From Hygrocybe punicea (taxonomy: Eukaryota; Basidiomycota; Agaricomycetes; Agaricales; Hygrophoraceae): a stretch of 64,000 nt of DNA. Under the pieces are notes generated by a model. It saw only the letters and a program-made list of their open reading frames with translations, did not search any database and was not told where the DNA came from. Each line of letters starts with the position of its first letter. Position 1 is the stretch's first letter. The position numbers and the translations under genes are program-made. Shown one piece after another: positions 34,488 through 46,514 of this stretch. The stretch spans positions 992,001 through 1,056,000 of the forward strand of contig OY744461.1 of NCBI GenBank assembly GCA_963556145.1, written 5' to 3'.

Positions 34488-37400
34488 CTATATCACCTTC
34501 ATTAATGCAAATTGATCTGGTTGATATACCGTACTGTTGATGAATATGCGGGCAGTAAAATGTGCATCACCAAAGTACACAATTCCTCTCAATGTGTAAG
34601 CAGTGGATATGTCATCTATTGACAAGTTTATAACTTGACTAATTATTAAATTCTCAATAGAGTCAACTGTAAACATGATTAGAGGTGGAATTTTGTTAAA
34701 TGCAATAAATTTAGTAATCTCTCCCCAACACAATTGACATTTGTGCCGTTGTCTATTAACTATGATTTGAGCAAGACATGTTGAGATGGTTCCAGAAAAT
34801 GAATATGAACAATGAAAGATGGCATCACATCTATCATTTTCCAGAATGGTTATGTTTTCACAATTCATACATTTAAGACAAGTTGAAGTCATTGGTTCAT
34901 TTGCTTTCATTATATAATGGGCCAAATCACTTATGGCAATGCCAACTTGACCATAAGGAAATATTTCGAGTTTATCTTGATGCAATAAATGTCTGATTGT
35001 ATTTCTAACTATTTCTAAATCTGTTGTGTGATTCTTGGATCGTTTGAATCCTAAGCTCAAAATCTTTAATATTTCATTGATGCTATTGAATCTTTTTTTC
35101 CAACTTGATGGATCTTCATTCCATATTGCTAGTAATATTGTAAAGAGTGAATCATAAGCACAGCTCCAATCTTGCGCATCCCATATAAACCCTTTTGGTT
35201 CATTTAATTCAATAGTACTTGTTTTTCGTCTTTTTTTCACAATGGAAGATGAACTTACAACTTGTTGTAATTTTCGTTTTTTATTTTGCAATACATTGGC
35301 TGTGGAATTTTTATGAGTGACAGTGATTGGAACAGTTCCTTTTGCAGGAACAAAGTTGAGGTTTCTGAAATCTGCCTTTTGATTTTTGTTCATAGGTTTA
35401 ATTAATTGCCATGGAGAGGGCTGTGTTGTGTATTGATTTAGTTGCTCCATGGCTTTCCATGCAATAGCATGATGAATGTTTTTTGGAATATATGACTTTC
35501 CTTTCCATTTTCTAAATTGATCAATGATAGAATTTCGCTGATCTCCCTTGACATGGTCTGGTAAGAGTCCTTGATATTTCAGTTTGGTAATCTCATCAAG
35601 CAGTTCTAATTCTCTGAATTCTTGCCTGAGATATCCAGAAGCACCACCTGTAATTACTTTAGGATCAAAGCCTTGCATGATGATAGTTCCTGCTGCAGAA
35701 GCACTTCTTGATAAGCAAGTATAATAGGATTGGTGGTTTCTACAACTACTGAGGTCAACTACATTGTTAGGACGAGTACGTCCTTGACATGCATAATCAG
35801 TCATTGCAAAATTAGGCAGTACCAACACTTGTTCTCTTGACAAAGATATCACATCATCATTCGGTAATGAGCACATGGTGGACGTGACATGTTTTGTAAT
35901 CGGAACCACATTTTCAGGAAGTCCTTCTATGTTAATTGTTTTTGGAGGATTCAATAATCTGACAAATAAAGTGTCCAGTACAGTTTGTTGCTCAGGACCT
36001 ATTGCACTCTGCCAACCCACAACTATGCCCTCTGCTCCTTTGGTAATGCAGCACTCCGTTGCATCATTGTTTCTCAGCATCACTGGCATGCCTACACATA
36101 AGTCCAATCTTCCTGGTATATGATCAGAGGATGATGCATGTGGTTGGCTCCAAAGTAGCTTTCGGAGTGAGGGTTCCAATATCTTTGTGTGTCGAATAGG
36201 ATCCAAAATTGTTGACATGTGATGAGATTTTCTTTTGCTATTGGAACTAGTAGGATCATTCCATCTGTCTATGGAATAGAATGATGTTAATGGTCTCCTA
36301 TTTTCAGCAGCAAAACGTTGAATACCAAGTTCATTGATTTTGTCTTTTTGTGCATTCAATGCAGTTATAACTGACACATTCCTGAATTTCTTTTGGGCTA
36401 ATTTTGGATCATTTGGACTTTTTCCTGCAACACGAGTATGAAGAAATGCAATATCTTTGGGAGTACATGCTTTGTATCTCATGTTTTCCAAAGCAAGCCT
36501 CAGTTGGACATCTTCTTCTGACTGATTGGTTTGTCTCATATTTTCACGTAATATAACAACTGTTGTTATTTGATGCCAAAGAGCTTTGCCTATAGCCGCT
36601 TCCTGATTTGCTATAGTTTGACTGGAATTGATTTGGACACCAACGGTTCCAGAGTATAAAGGAGCACCACTCATAGCTGGTGGAAGTTGGCCAAAATCTC
36701 CTGCAAATATCATATTAATGCCACCAAAGGGTTCATCATAAACACCACGTGCTTTTGCACACTGAGCACTGATTTTATACATATCTCTGCAAGATAACAT
36801 TGACACCTCATCAATGAAAATGTAATCCACACCATCAAGATTGGCACGGACTTGTGCAAGGGAACGAGATGATCCTCCCTGATTAATTCCAAGAATGGAG
36901 TGATATGTGGATCCATTTACAAGGGCAGCAGCACCACCGGTTGGTGCAAGAACCACAAATCGATGATTTTCGTTGTGTTTACCAAAAAAACTAGTCAATG
37001 CTTTGATGACTTGTGATTTCCCTGTGCCTGCCATTCCACCAAGATACATGCGTAGCTTATCAGAACTATTAATCAACGTAGAGTGATTGGCAATGATATG
37101 AAATGCTCTCTTTTGGTCAGTGTTCAACTTGTAATCATTGATAGTTATATCAATAAGATGACGATCAGCTCTGTTTGCAGGAATAAACATATGGTTGATG
37201 TATGCTGCATCCACTATCTTGACATCATTATATTGAAAATTTGCCAATTTATCTATGGTTGCTGTGTTTGTTGGTAAATTTTTATTTCTGTCATCGATGA
37301 TTTCTTTTTTCTTTGCAAGGACTGCAGCTCTCCAAAATTTTGCTGATTGTACTACAGGTGGTTCTATAGGTATCAAAGGTCCTATATCTGGGGTACCATC

Positions 37401-40400
37401 AATACAATCATCGAGCCATCCTGACCTTTTCAAAGTTCTTTCAGCTATTAGCATTTGATCTTTCCTCTTTTGTCCTTTTTGACCAAGTTTCAGGAGTATT
37501 TCTGTGTCATTATTGTCTTCATCAATGTTGTTGTTGAAGTCGTCGCCGTTAAATGCAAATTCAGCATTGTGCATGTCATCCAGTTCATCAAGACCGTTTG
37601 AGGTCACCCATGAATACCTTATATCTGCAGTATTATTCTTCTGACGTTTAGCAGAGAAATCATCTCTTGCATCCAAACACTCATACCGTAGACCAAAGTA
37701 TTTCATGATCTCGAGCTCTCTTTTAGAAAACTCATGGTCTACAAAAGCATTATCCCATGTTTGTAATTTACATTTGAGTTCTTTGCCACTTCTCCATGGC
37801 TTGAAAAACGTTAACATTGTACAACAATAATATTCTCGATCACCACGGTCAGCCCTTGGCAAAGTGTTTGGAATAAAATTAGGAACTATGAAGGGATCAT
37901 TCCCTTTCATTTTGGCATGGTGGGTAAGATATTGTGGATGATTGGGATGTAAAGTATAATCATTTTCAAATTTTGTCAATTTATTAAGATCAACTTCATT
38001 TGTTTTATCAACTATTTCTGGGCCTGCATTTTTATTCAAACTATCAGGTTTTAGAATTTTATCTATCTCCATGACTATATCATTATCAACGACATCAGAC
38101 AAGTTGTCATCACTAGAATAGTCAACATTAGTAGGTTCAGTGCAAGAGTCAGACAAATCATCACAGCCTAGATTGTCAAAAATTTGGTTTTGCACTGGTT
38201 CTCTTCTGGCCCTTTTGGTCTTTGTTTTGGTGCGTCTTTTCTTTGGTTCCATAGTGGCAAGACGTATCCAGTCATACAGTGATACATTATCATACAAGGC
38301 TGGTCTGAACATATAATTATTTACTTTGGAAAGTCCAATGTATGCGTCATTATTCTTACCAATAACAACCTTTTGTGCATTATCTTGGTCTTCACATATA
38401 TTGGGAATTTCTTCATCAGACCATGCACTGATAACCTCTTTAACATAAGATCTCCAAAAGAATGGCACAAATTTATAACTGGTGTAGTGATCAGGATTTC
38501 CAAGCACATATAATGAAGCCATTGGAGCACCAATTTCCATTTTGGAGGTGAGTGAATTGACTATTTGTGTAAACAGTTTTCTGACTTTGTCTTTTCTTTT
38601 CAGGTCGCCACCAATCATTTCGGAATTCTTATCAAAAATACTTTTTATCACTTCAAAAATGCTATAGGTCTTCAAGGAGAATTTTGTAATATAATCTGTT
38701 ATGTATGCAACTATGGCCTTTATAGCAGTACCTGATAATAAGCTGGTCACATCAGAATTGCATCGTAGCATATATGTAACTTCAGGTGTCACCGTGTTCA
38801 TCCAAGGTTCACCATGCTTGAGGTTGAGAGCACCAGTGTTAGGTTCTACAAAGGTTTGTTGAAAGATATCACGGGGAAATCGTCGTTTACATTCACCTTT
38901 CGAATTAAGACAATATGGCTTTTTTTTGCCATCATGCCTGTTATGTACATTTAATCGCAATAAAAGATCATCTACAACATCCTGAAACCTTTGCCACCAT
39001 GTTGATCTTTTGTTGTGATATTGACAATTCATGGAACAATTATATGATGGTGGATCTGGCATGACACATGTTGGTGGTTGATATTCAGGTTCCGACATTG
39101 TCTGTTCCATTTTCTGTGATACCTCATCTTTAGAACCTGTCATGAATTGTCCTACACACAAACTTTCCAAATATTCCACTAATCTTTTCTGAAAGTCAGA
39201 ATTTTCACCCATAATTTTGTCACATATTTCCTGAGGTGTAAGGCATCCCTTTATCCACAACAGCATATGAAGATGCAAGGTAAGACGTCCTTGTTCCTCT
39301 ACCGTTGCATAATAACCTGATGTGTTTCCATACAGGCCAGGATGAGATTCATTTATTCCTAATATATGTTTGATGAACATTTCAGTAGTAAAGTGAAAGA
39401 AGCGGGCTCCAGCAACTGGATTGTTTGCAATTAGTTTGTAACAATCCTGGGGTAGACGTAGTTTAGGATAAAACTTTTCTTTGTTGTCAGCATAATATAA
39501 GCATAGTGGGTGATTGATGTCTGCAGGTGCAAAAGTGATAAACCAAGTTGGAGCACCAATATAGGATATCAGAGACCAAATCTCATTTCGCATGTATTTC
39601 TTGTTAGTAATTGAACCTTTGACCTGACCAGCTACGTGATCCAGATCAGAAATGAGTTTATAGCATGCTTTCTCTTCCGATGTATCTGGTTTGACTCTAT
39701 CACCTCTAGACAATCTTTTAGAGAGGTCATCCAAAACAGCTGTATTGATATTCATCAGGCGATCTGCAATATCGTTGAAATTATGTTTGTTAGTCAACAA
39801 ATATCCTCTGGTTGTACTGTCTTTGATTTGTTCTTGATTGAATGCAATCAATGGAAAATAGGGATCGGTTTGAAATCTTTTGTCATGGTACATCAGGAGA
39901 TGTCTTTTGTGCATCATATCACTGATGCTTAAAACATCCTTGTCTATGCTGCTAATACCACCCAAGCCATATGGAAATAGGCAGGGGAACATCATAGGAT
40001 ATAATTGAGAATTATTAAAGAATGATTCTGGATTTCTAGCATGGCTTATGGCAAGAACACCACCATGGTCATCTATCAAGTGCTTGGTGGCTCTAGCTAT
40101 TAATGCTTTTGGACTTGTAATATCTAGATCTTCGCCAGTTACACCACTAACAACAAAGGGACAAGGCCCATCTTCAACACCATCTTCCTCTTCATTGTCA
40201 AATGCACTAGTGGCTTCTGGTTCCTTATTTGTGTCTGCTGGTCGATATGCAACCACAACAGGAATTCCATGATCTGGATATTGTGCTAGATTTTCATAGG
40301 AGATATCTAAATCATAGTAATCCATGTGATTCAATTTCAGCCATTCTAAAGCTGCAGAAACTCGCCTTCAGCGAACCAATAAAGGCGTTCGCTCCATGTC

Positions 40401-42134
40401 TTCTGGAGTTGGTCTGGCAGGACCCGTGAAAATGAAGGCTAGCACTTCATCAAGTTCTTTAATTGTTGGAGGCAACCGTTGATATATCTTTGGTGTTGGG
40501 TTTTGAAACATGATGGCATTTGCTTTCATTTTATGCATCCCAGATGAGACACGAACAATACATTTGTTGTGACGAACACGGGCAATCAAAAGTTGTTCAG
40601 CAAATGTTAGATTTTGAAGTTGTGCAGGAATTCTTCCCATCCAAAGTCCATTTGCCAAAGCATATTTGGGAGTTTGGCCTTTGTTTAGACTGAGCACACA
40701 TGGCTTGCATATCCATTTACATGTCTCATCTAGCACTGGACCTTTAATATCCTCTATTGGATCAGAACAATGATGTCGTTCACATCTTGTGATTCCCATA
40801 TTTTCTCTAGTTAATATTTTCAGATTAACCTTTGTTTTTGACAATAAAGACATGTTCTTCAATGCAACCAATTGACCGCACACGGCACACCCACTTTCTT
40901 GAAAACATTCAGGTGATGTATCTCTGCACCAGTTGCTGATTATGGTTTCCTTCAATTCAATAGATGGTGGAGGAGGAGGAAATGATTGCTCATCTGACTT
41001 GTCCAATTCTTCTTTCATTTTAGTCTGAGTTTCTTCTGTTTCGCACTCATATGTTTCTGTCATTTGTTGTCTTTTGTACCACTCTTTACACTTATCTTTA
41101 TTTGATTTAATATCATGCACATGAAAAATAGAAACATGAGTATCACAAGCTGAACAATTATGCCTCATTAATGCCACAGATAGATCTTGTCCATGTAATC
41201 TTCGTAATGTCTTTGACAAATATATACCATGTATTGTTGTTATTTCACCAATATCCTTCACCGTCAACTTTGGCAGAAGTTCATGCAAAGGCATTTTGAC
41301 CCACAAATATTTTTTTCTATCTCCATATACAATGTTGGCAGCCTGTTGATCAACATGATCCACGTATTCAAATAGTATGTCGGAATCATGGTTGATATTA
41401 TTAGACGGTAGCATGAAAGATTGAATAAAGCTAAACTTGAATGTTGGTATTCGTTTACCACCACCAATGTAGTCATATCTATGAACGGAATTTATATATA
41501 AAGATTTAAACAAGTTTCTGAATAAATTCAAATTGAACATAATTATGTTTGAACGGCTATGCCGTATTATGAAACATAGTGTGGTCCACAGCAACGTTGC
41601 ATGTGATAGAGAACTAGTAATACAATGAAACAAATATGATCTGAAATCATGTCGTCTCAATAGCGATCGCATTAGCAATGCATTGATCATTTTACAACGA
41701 CATTGAACAGTGATAGGTTTGAGAAGACAATACAAAGCGAAGAGATATTTAGGAGGTAAGAAATATGTTCTGTCATATTGAATAGAACGTAATTGCATTT
41801 TGAACGCGCTATTTTTAAATGTAGTCCAAACGAATAATGGATCGACCGTCAAGTTATCTTTTGTTATTTCAATGAACTTTACACATTGTGTTGCATTTAT
41901 TTGCATCAATATTGTTGCATCGCCCTGATCTGGGGCAAACTCATGTTCTATGAGTTTTCTTTGAAAAACACCCAATTCTTGGGTCAATACCGATATCAAA
42001 GGAGCGGATATTGGTTCAAGAGAGATATACATAAGTTGGTCTTGGCATAGTTGTGGAAATATGGTTGCGTTTGCAAGGAAATGTAGATAAGTCAATACCG
42101 CAATGCAGACATGCATGATATCGTGGAGATTCAT
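34488..42134 (-). CDS. Helitron Rep-helicase (RepHel) with C-terminal cysteine-peptidase-like domain; one in-frame TGA
   Basis: One frame of 2,549 codons from ATG 42134 to the stop at 34488, broken only by TGA at 40370-40368 (CGA would give Arg). The N-terminal part has Cys clusters (CSACD, CAVCG, CKPC) and a DUF6570-like block up to the TGA. Next is the Helitron-like N/Rep domain with HUH motif HLHMLLW (about 39280-39256) and the paired tyrosines YITDYITK (about 38710). The Pif1-type SF1 helicase follows with Walker A GGMAGTGKS (about 37045-37015) and Walker B FIDEVSM (about 36825-36800). A further 320 residues contain DWSCAYDS (about 35170), two C-x-x-C pairs and GDAHFTAR (about 34570), the layout of a USP/C19-type cysteine peptidase with a zinc ribbon. 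It nicks, unwinds and pastes the element by rolling-circle transposition. Activity depends on whether the TGA is suppressed, edited or a true null. Confidence 0.88.
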
Positions 42135-42199
42135 GTGGATTGGTGATAGTAAGAGAAAGCACCGCCCATGTATCTATTTAACTAGTTAAGTGGTTCGGA

Positions 42200-42598
42200 T
42201 CATGAACAACAATTAACACAATTGGATTGATCATATGACATTATCTTATTTGTAAGCTCTTCCAAAAACATCATAAGGTGTGCCTGAAGCTTTATAATGT
42301 TTTTATTCAATTGAATGTTTTCGTAACATACGTAATATTCCGGTACTGAATAGTCATAGCTTTCCTTGGAGTGATGGTTATGCTTGCCACCATATGAGGG
42401 GGATTTGTTACAGTTGTCACAGGGGATGGATGAGGAATTTACCATCAAATAATATTGAGATCTCCACTCAATTATTTTTGTTGTTATCATAAGTCCGAAA
42501 ATGTTGTAAAAAGTGGATAACGTTATGTTTTCGACATTTTCGGACTTATGATAGCAACAAAATAATTGAGTGGAGATCTCAATATTATTTGATGGCAA
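42200..42598 (-). CDS. Short ORF with two C-x-x-C pairs, doubtful
   Basis: A 132-codon frame just upstream of the RepHel ATG in the same orientation. It has CDNCNK and CVNC motifs, but its first 50 codons lie inside the long hairpin at 42422-42617. It may be an artefact or a spliced leader peptide. No family recognised. Confidence 0.2.
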   Translation of the reverse strand: MPSNNIEISTQLFCCYHKSENVENITLSTFYNIFGLMITTKIIEWRSQYYLMVNSSSIPCDNCNKSPSYGGKHNHHSKESYDYSVPEYYVCYENIQLNKNIIKLQAHLMMFLEELTNKIMSYDQSNCVNCCS

Positions 42599-42617
42599 AA
42601 ATTCCTCATCCGTCTCC
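42422..42617. repeat. Long inverted repeat (about 82-bp arms)
   Basis: Arms 42422-42504 and 42534-42617 are nearly perfect inverted copies. The innermost 60 bp match around ATTGAGATCTCCACTCAATT with two differences. They enclose a 29-bp loop. It lies in the 5' leader region of RepHel and could be a MITE or a structured regulatory RNA/DNA element. Confidence 0.8.
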
Positions 42618-43083
42618 TATGTGTCTCCCCATTTAATTGGTCCATAAAGTTGGCAGTTCTGGTTTATTACATATATTCAATTTGAATGTTCATTAACTCG
42701 AGTCATAGTAATCCAAGGTTGTCCTTCTCATGTTACCTTCTCATGTTACCTGTGGTGGCTGTACTGACAAACGTGAACTGAAATTAATACACTTAATTTA
42801 GGCAAACAGGTTTTCAGTCACCAAGATCGATGTCTTATGTGATATCTGTGTATACTTATTATCTTACTCAATTGTTATGGTCATAGGAAAGTAACACAAG
42901 CCATTTTCAATAGAGCAAAAAAAGAATTGTACAGATATTGTACAAATGTAAAGAATGGCGGTAGAGGAGGACGTTGAGGGCACAGATTAACAACAGATTA
43001 CCAGAAATCAACGACTGAGATAAAAGTGTCTTTAGTCAAATATAATTAATACTCCACAAAAAGAGGACTTACAGCAACCGAAA
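42618..43083. other. Spacer between RepHel and cargo, no gene
   Basis: AT-rich. Contains a short direct repeat TTCTCATGTTACC at 42726-42752 and no coding signal. Confidence 0.5.
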
Positions 43084-44998
43084 CTAAGGGCCAGGGTCCA
43101 GTTTAGATGTTGACGCCTTGGGAGATGAAGGCCTTGTTTGGCTCGGCGTAATCGAGACTAGGATATCGTGAGGAACGATATTGCTCCAATCTACATCCAT
43201 TGATAAACCGCCTGGCTCCGCCGGGGTCGACGACTGATGGCGTGACGATGCACGCGTATTTGGACGGAATCCTAGGATATTGATAAGATCAGATGTGAAA
43301 TCTATATAGAGTGTGATGTGCATACCCGGAGTTGGAGACTTCTTCAGAGGCTTCGCTGGCTGGAGCCTTTCTGCGATAATACCGGCTTGCTCCGATGCCA
43401 GATCCAACTTCCTCCTCTTTGCTGTCTCGCCGTCCTCGTGATCGCCGCTGAGAGAGTCCTGTATGGGTTTGGGAGGTCCATCGTTGTCGTGCATGATTAC
43501 ATCGTCATCAGAATGCAACAACCCCTCCCATTCTGGTCCTAACAAGCCCAACTTTGCGGATTCCAGTGGCACATCATCCGACTCGGAGGAGACGGGTGGT
43601 TTAACTTCCACTGTCAATTTTTCGGATTCCGATTTCTTGGATCCGCGCGATGGCGCAATTTCGACAGCGACTGCGAGATGTCAGTGCATTATTCAGAGCA
43701 AAGTGAGTAACGTACGCATTTGAGCCTTTGATCGTTTCTTCTTTACCGGGGCTACGTCCTCCTCCATCTTGATATCGTCTATGCATGAATGAACAATATG
43801 CGTTATAAGCTTGATATTTAGAATTTAATAACTCACCGTCAGCGTCGTCATCGGGTTTGGACTTCACGGTGCGTTCTGTGATGATGAGGAGTTACCGTGT
43901 GTGATGATCACAGACAATGAAAGTACTTACTGGGCTTGGGCTTGGGCTTGGGCTTCTTTTTGTCCTTCTCGGACGAATTGTCTGCGCCACCTGAATATTC
44001 AGTACATCTATACACTGCTATGGTTAAAAATTTGTACAAACCAGCGGAGGATGTCTTCTGTTTTTTGACCGATTTTGACTTGGCTTTGCCCTTGCCCTTG
44101 CCCTGGGGAACCAGCTCTTCTGCAAATGTATTATATTATTAGCACATTCACACATGTAATTATAGATCATACCTTCATCGTCCTCCACCACATCGGCATT
44201 GACGAGGACACTATGTCCTTTACACCAAGCAATAACATGACCGATGATTTCGAGCTTTGTGGCGTCCGGAAGCCCACCGAACGACCAATTTGCAGAGGTT
44301 CCGCTGTGCCATGCTGGCACAGATTCGTCGTATTTCGCCCAATCTATGATGCCAGATGTCATAATCCATTTGTCTGCCAATGCGTATATATACTCACCGA
44401 GGTCCTCTGGCATGGTCTCGGTGCTAACAGCGCCATGTTGAATCAATGCCGATGGAGAATGCTTGCCGACATAAAACTCTTTGAGGAGCCAATCGTCGAA
44501 AATCTTGCTTCGCCAGTCACGGGCAACCTCGTTGGCCTGTTTTGCGACCAAAACCTCTGCCCAAATTTCGTCCATGACGGTGTCGGTATACTTGAGGTAA
44601 TCCCGAAGTAAATCGGTCCCTTCCTTATCGTTTTTGACGTAGTCCGGCGAGTAGTGGGGTGCCTTGTTGTATGCGACGGCTGCTGTCGCGTAGATGTACA
44701 TATCCATTTGATAAATCAATCGACGCAGCGGTTCCTCGTATCGTTCGGGCATTTCCCGCCATAACTCGCCTCGGGCGGTGGCATCGTGAGGGTGGGTCTT
44801 CAGTACATAGAGATTACGAGAGAAGACGGGAACGGTGCCGGATTCCTTGTTGGGTGCCGGAATCTTCGGCGGGACCATGTACTGGATTTGGAAGATGCGA
44901 TGCAGCTCCTGCAGCTTTTTGGGCGGCGCATCAGGCCAGTATTTGAAAGTTGCGGGATTGACGGCGGGAGTCGAAGTTTTGACGACTGGCAAGGACAT
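43084..44998 (-). CDS. Helitron cargo gene A: nuclear-type protein, 532 aa, seven exons
   Basis: Exons complement(44998-44173, 44119-44042, 43990-43931, 43875-43837, 43778-43716, 43670-43326, 43271-43084) join into exactly 533 codons. All splice sites are GT-AG, introns are 40-54 bp, and all six introns are phase 1, so exons 2-6 are multiples of three. Residues 1-275 form a globular, Trp/Tyr-rich helical domain (KYWPDAPPKK, ELWREMPERYEEPLRRL, SANWSFGGLPDA). The rest is disordered and strongly charged. It has Lys-rich tracts with KPKPKPKPKRTVK and KKKRSK that look like nuclear localisation signals, acidic patches and Ser-Pro sites. No known enzymatic motif. It shares orientation with RepHel. 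Lack of decay suggests recent capture or continued use. Confidence 0.8.
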
Positions 44999-45340
44999 GG
45001 TAGCTGTAGTAGAATCTTTGTGGTGGGCGTCTGAGGGAAAAAACGAGGGGAACGGAAAACGTTGGATGTCAGGGTCGATGCCCTAGCCTATGAAGCAACT
45101 GGCCAGGTCAGATGACCTGTCAACGACACATGTTCGGCATTGTATACATTGATCGGACACGCGGTGTACAAATAACATACAACCAAACAGATTCTGAAGT
45201 TGTGCCGTAATACATCCTTAAAATGTCGATAAGCGCTATTTGTCATGTAGCTATACAAATATATATTGTTAACTTGTGACATGTCGAAGAGATCGAACAT
45301 GCTTGATGTTAATATACATAATGGTATGGTCATTAACATA
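44999..45340. other. Upstream region of cargo gene A
   Basis: No gene recognised; presumably the promoter of gene A. The minus-strand frame at 45417-45088 has no motif and runs into the repeat array. Confidence 0.4.
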
Positions 45341-45344
45341 GACA

Positions 45345-46245
45345 ATGGATTATCGAACGCTTGTCGAACACTCGTCGAACAGGCCAAACAGTGTTCGAAA
45401 AGTGTTCGACAAGTCAATGCTACATCAATAAATCAAGTGGAATATATATTAACGTAGCAATGACTTGTCGAACACTTGTCGAACAGGCCGAACACTGTTC
45501 GACAAGTGTTCGACAAGTCATTGCTACATCAATAAGTTAAGTGTAATATATATTAACGTAGCTACGGCTTGTCGAACACTTGTCGAACAGGCCGAACAGT
45601 GTTCGACAAGTGTTCGACAAGTCATTGCTTTGTTAATAAATCAAGTGGAATATAGATTAACGTAGCAATGACTTGTCGAACACTTGTCGAACAGGCCGAA
45701 CACTGTTCGACAAGTGTTCGACAAGTCATTGCTACGTCAATAAATTAAGTGTAATATATATTAACGTAGCTACGGCTTGTCGAACACTTGTCGAACAGGC
45801 CAAACACTGTTCGACAAGTGTTCGACAAGTCATTGCTTTGTTAATAAATCAAGTGGAATATATATTAACGTAGCAATGACTTGTCGAACACTTGTCGAAC
45901 AGGCCGAACACTGTTCGACAAGTGTTCGACAAGCCATTTCTACGTTAATATATGTTCCACTTAATTTATTGACGTAGCATTGACTTGCTGAACACTTGTC
46001 GAACAGTGTTCGGCCTGTTCGACAAGTGTTCGACAAGTCATTACTACGTCAATAAATTAAGTGTAATATATATTAACGTAGCTATGGCTTGTCGAACACT
46101 TGTCGAACAGGCCGAACACTGTTCGACAAGTGTTCGACAAGCCATACGGACATTGATTAACGCATCAAGATGCATATGACTAACCGAACACTTGCCGAAC
46201 AGTGTTCGGCCTGTTCGACACGTGTTCGGCAGGTCGTTACATTGT
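45345..46245. repeat. Tandem satellite of about 104 bp with perfect palindromic core (array 1)
   Basis: Eight to nine units with about 104-bp period. Each contains TGTCGAACACTTGTCGAACA, a 10-bp spacer GGCCGAACAC, and the exact inverse TGTTCGACAAGTGTTCGACA. The linkers are themselves inverted (GCTACGT...ACGTAGC around an ATATAT centre). The last units (45985-46240) are inverted or degenerate. The many 60-70-residue plus-strand frames here are repeat artefacts. The array separates divergent genes A and B. Confidence 0.9.
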
Positions 46246-46249
46246 TATT

Positions 46250-46514
46250 CATTCTAAAGACAAATATGGGTGCACAACCAACCCCTTGCCGATCCAACCG
46301 GGGGAGCATCATTGTTGCCATTGTCTCCTGACACGAATCTGATATCATTGATAGTCAAAACGATTATCCAAACTTGATTAACTCTTCTTCTCCTTCACAC
46401 TCACCATCTCACAACACATCCTGAGTTATAGAACACATACCGGTATATCACAGTACCATTCTGAACCCCGTTGAATTTACAAACTAACATAATCTGATCT
46501 GTTAGACCTTCAAT
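46250..46514. other. Presumed promoter/leader of cargo gene B
   Basis: Non-repetitive spacer between the satellite and gene B, with no clear TATA box. Confidence 0.35.

Noticed and set aside
42200..42598. A separate zinc-ribbon gene upstream of RepHel
   Set aside because: Half of the frame is one arm of the long hairpin. Kept only as a low-confidence entry.
45465..46179. Series of 64-66-residue Cys/Thr/Arg-rich ORFs
   Set aside because: Identical translations of the 104-bp satellite on both strands.
45345..46245. Regularly spaced palindromic repeats as a CRISPR-like array
   Set aside because: The spacers are not unique, the period is about 104 bp of near-identical sequence, and the genome is eukaryotic. 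It is a satellite.
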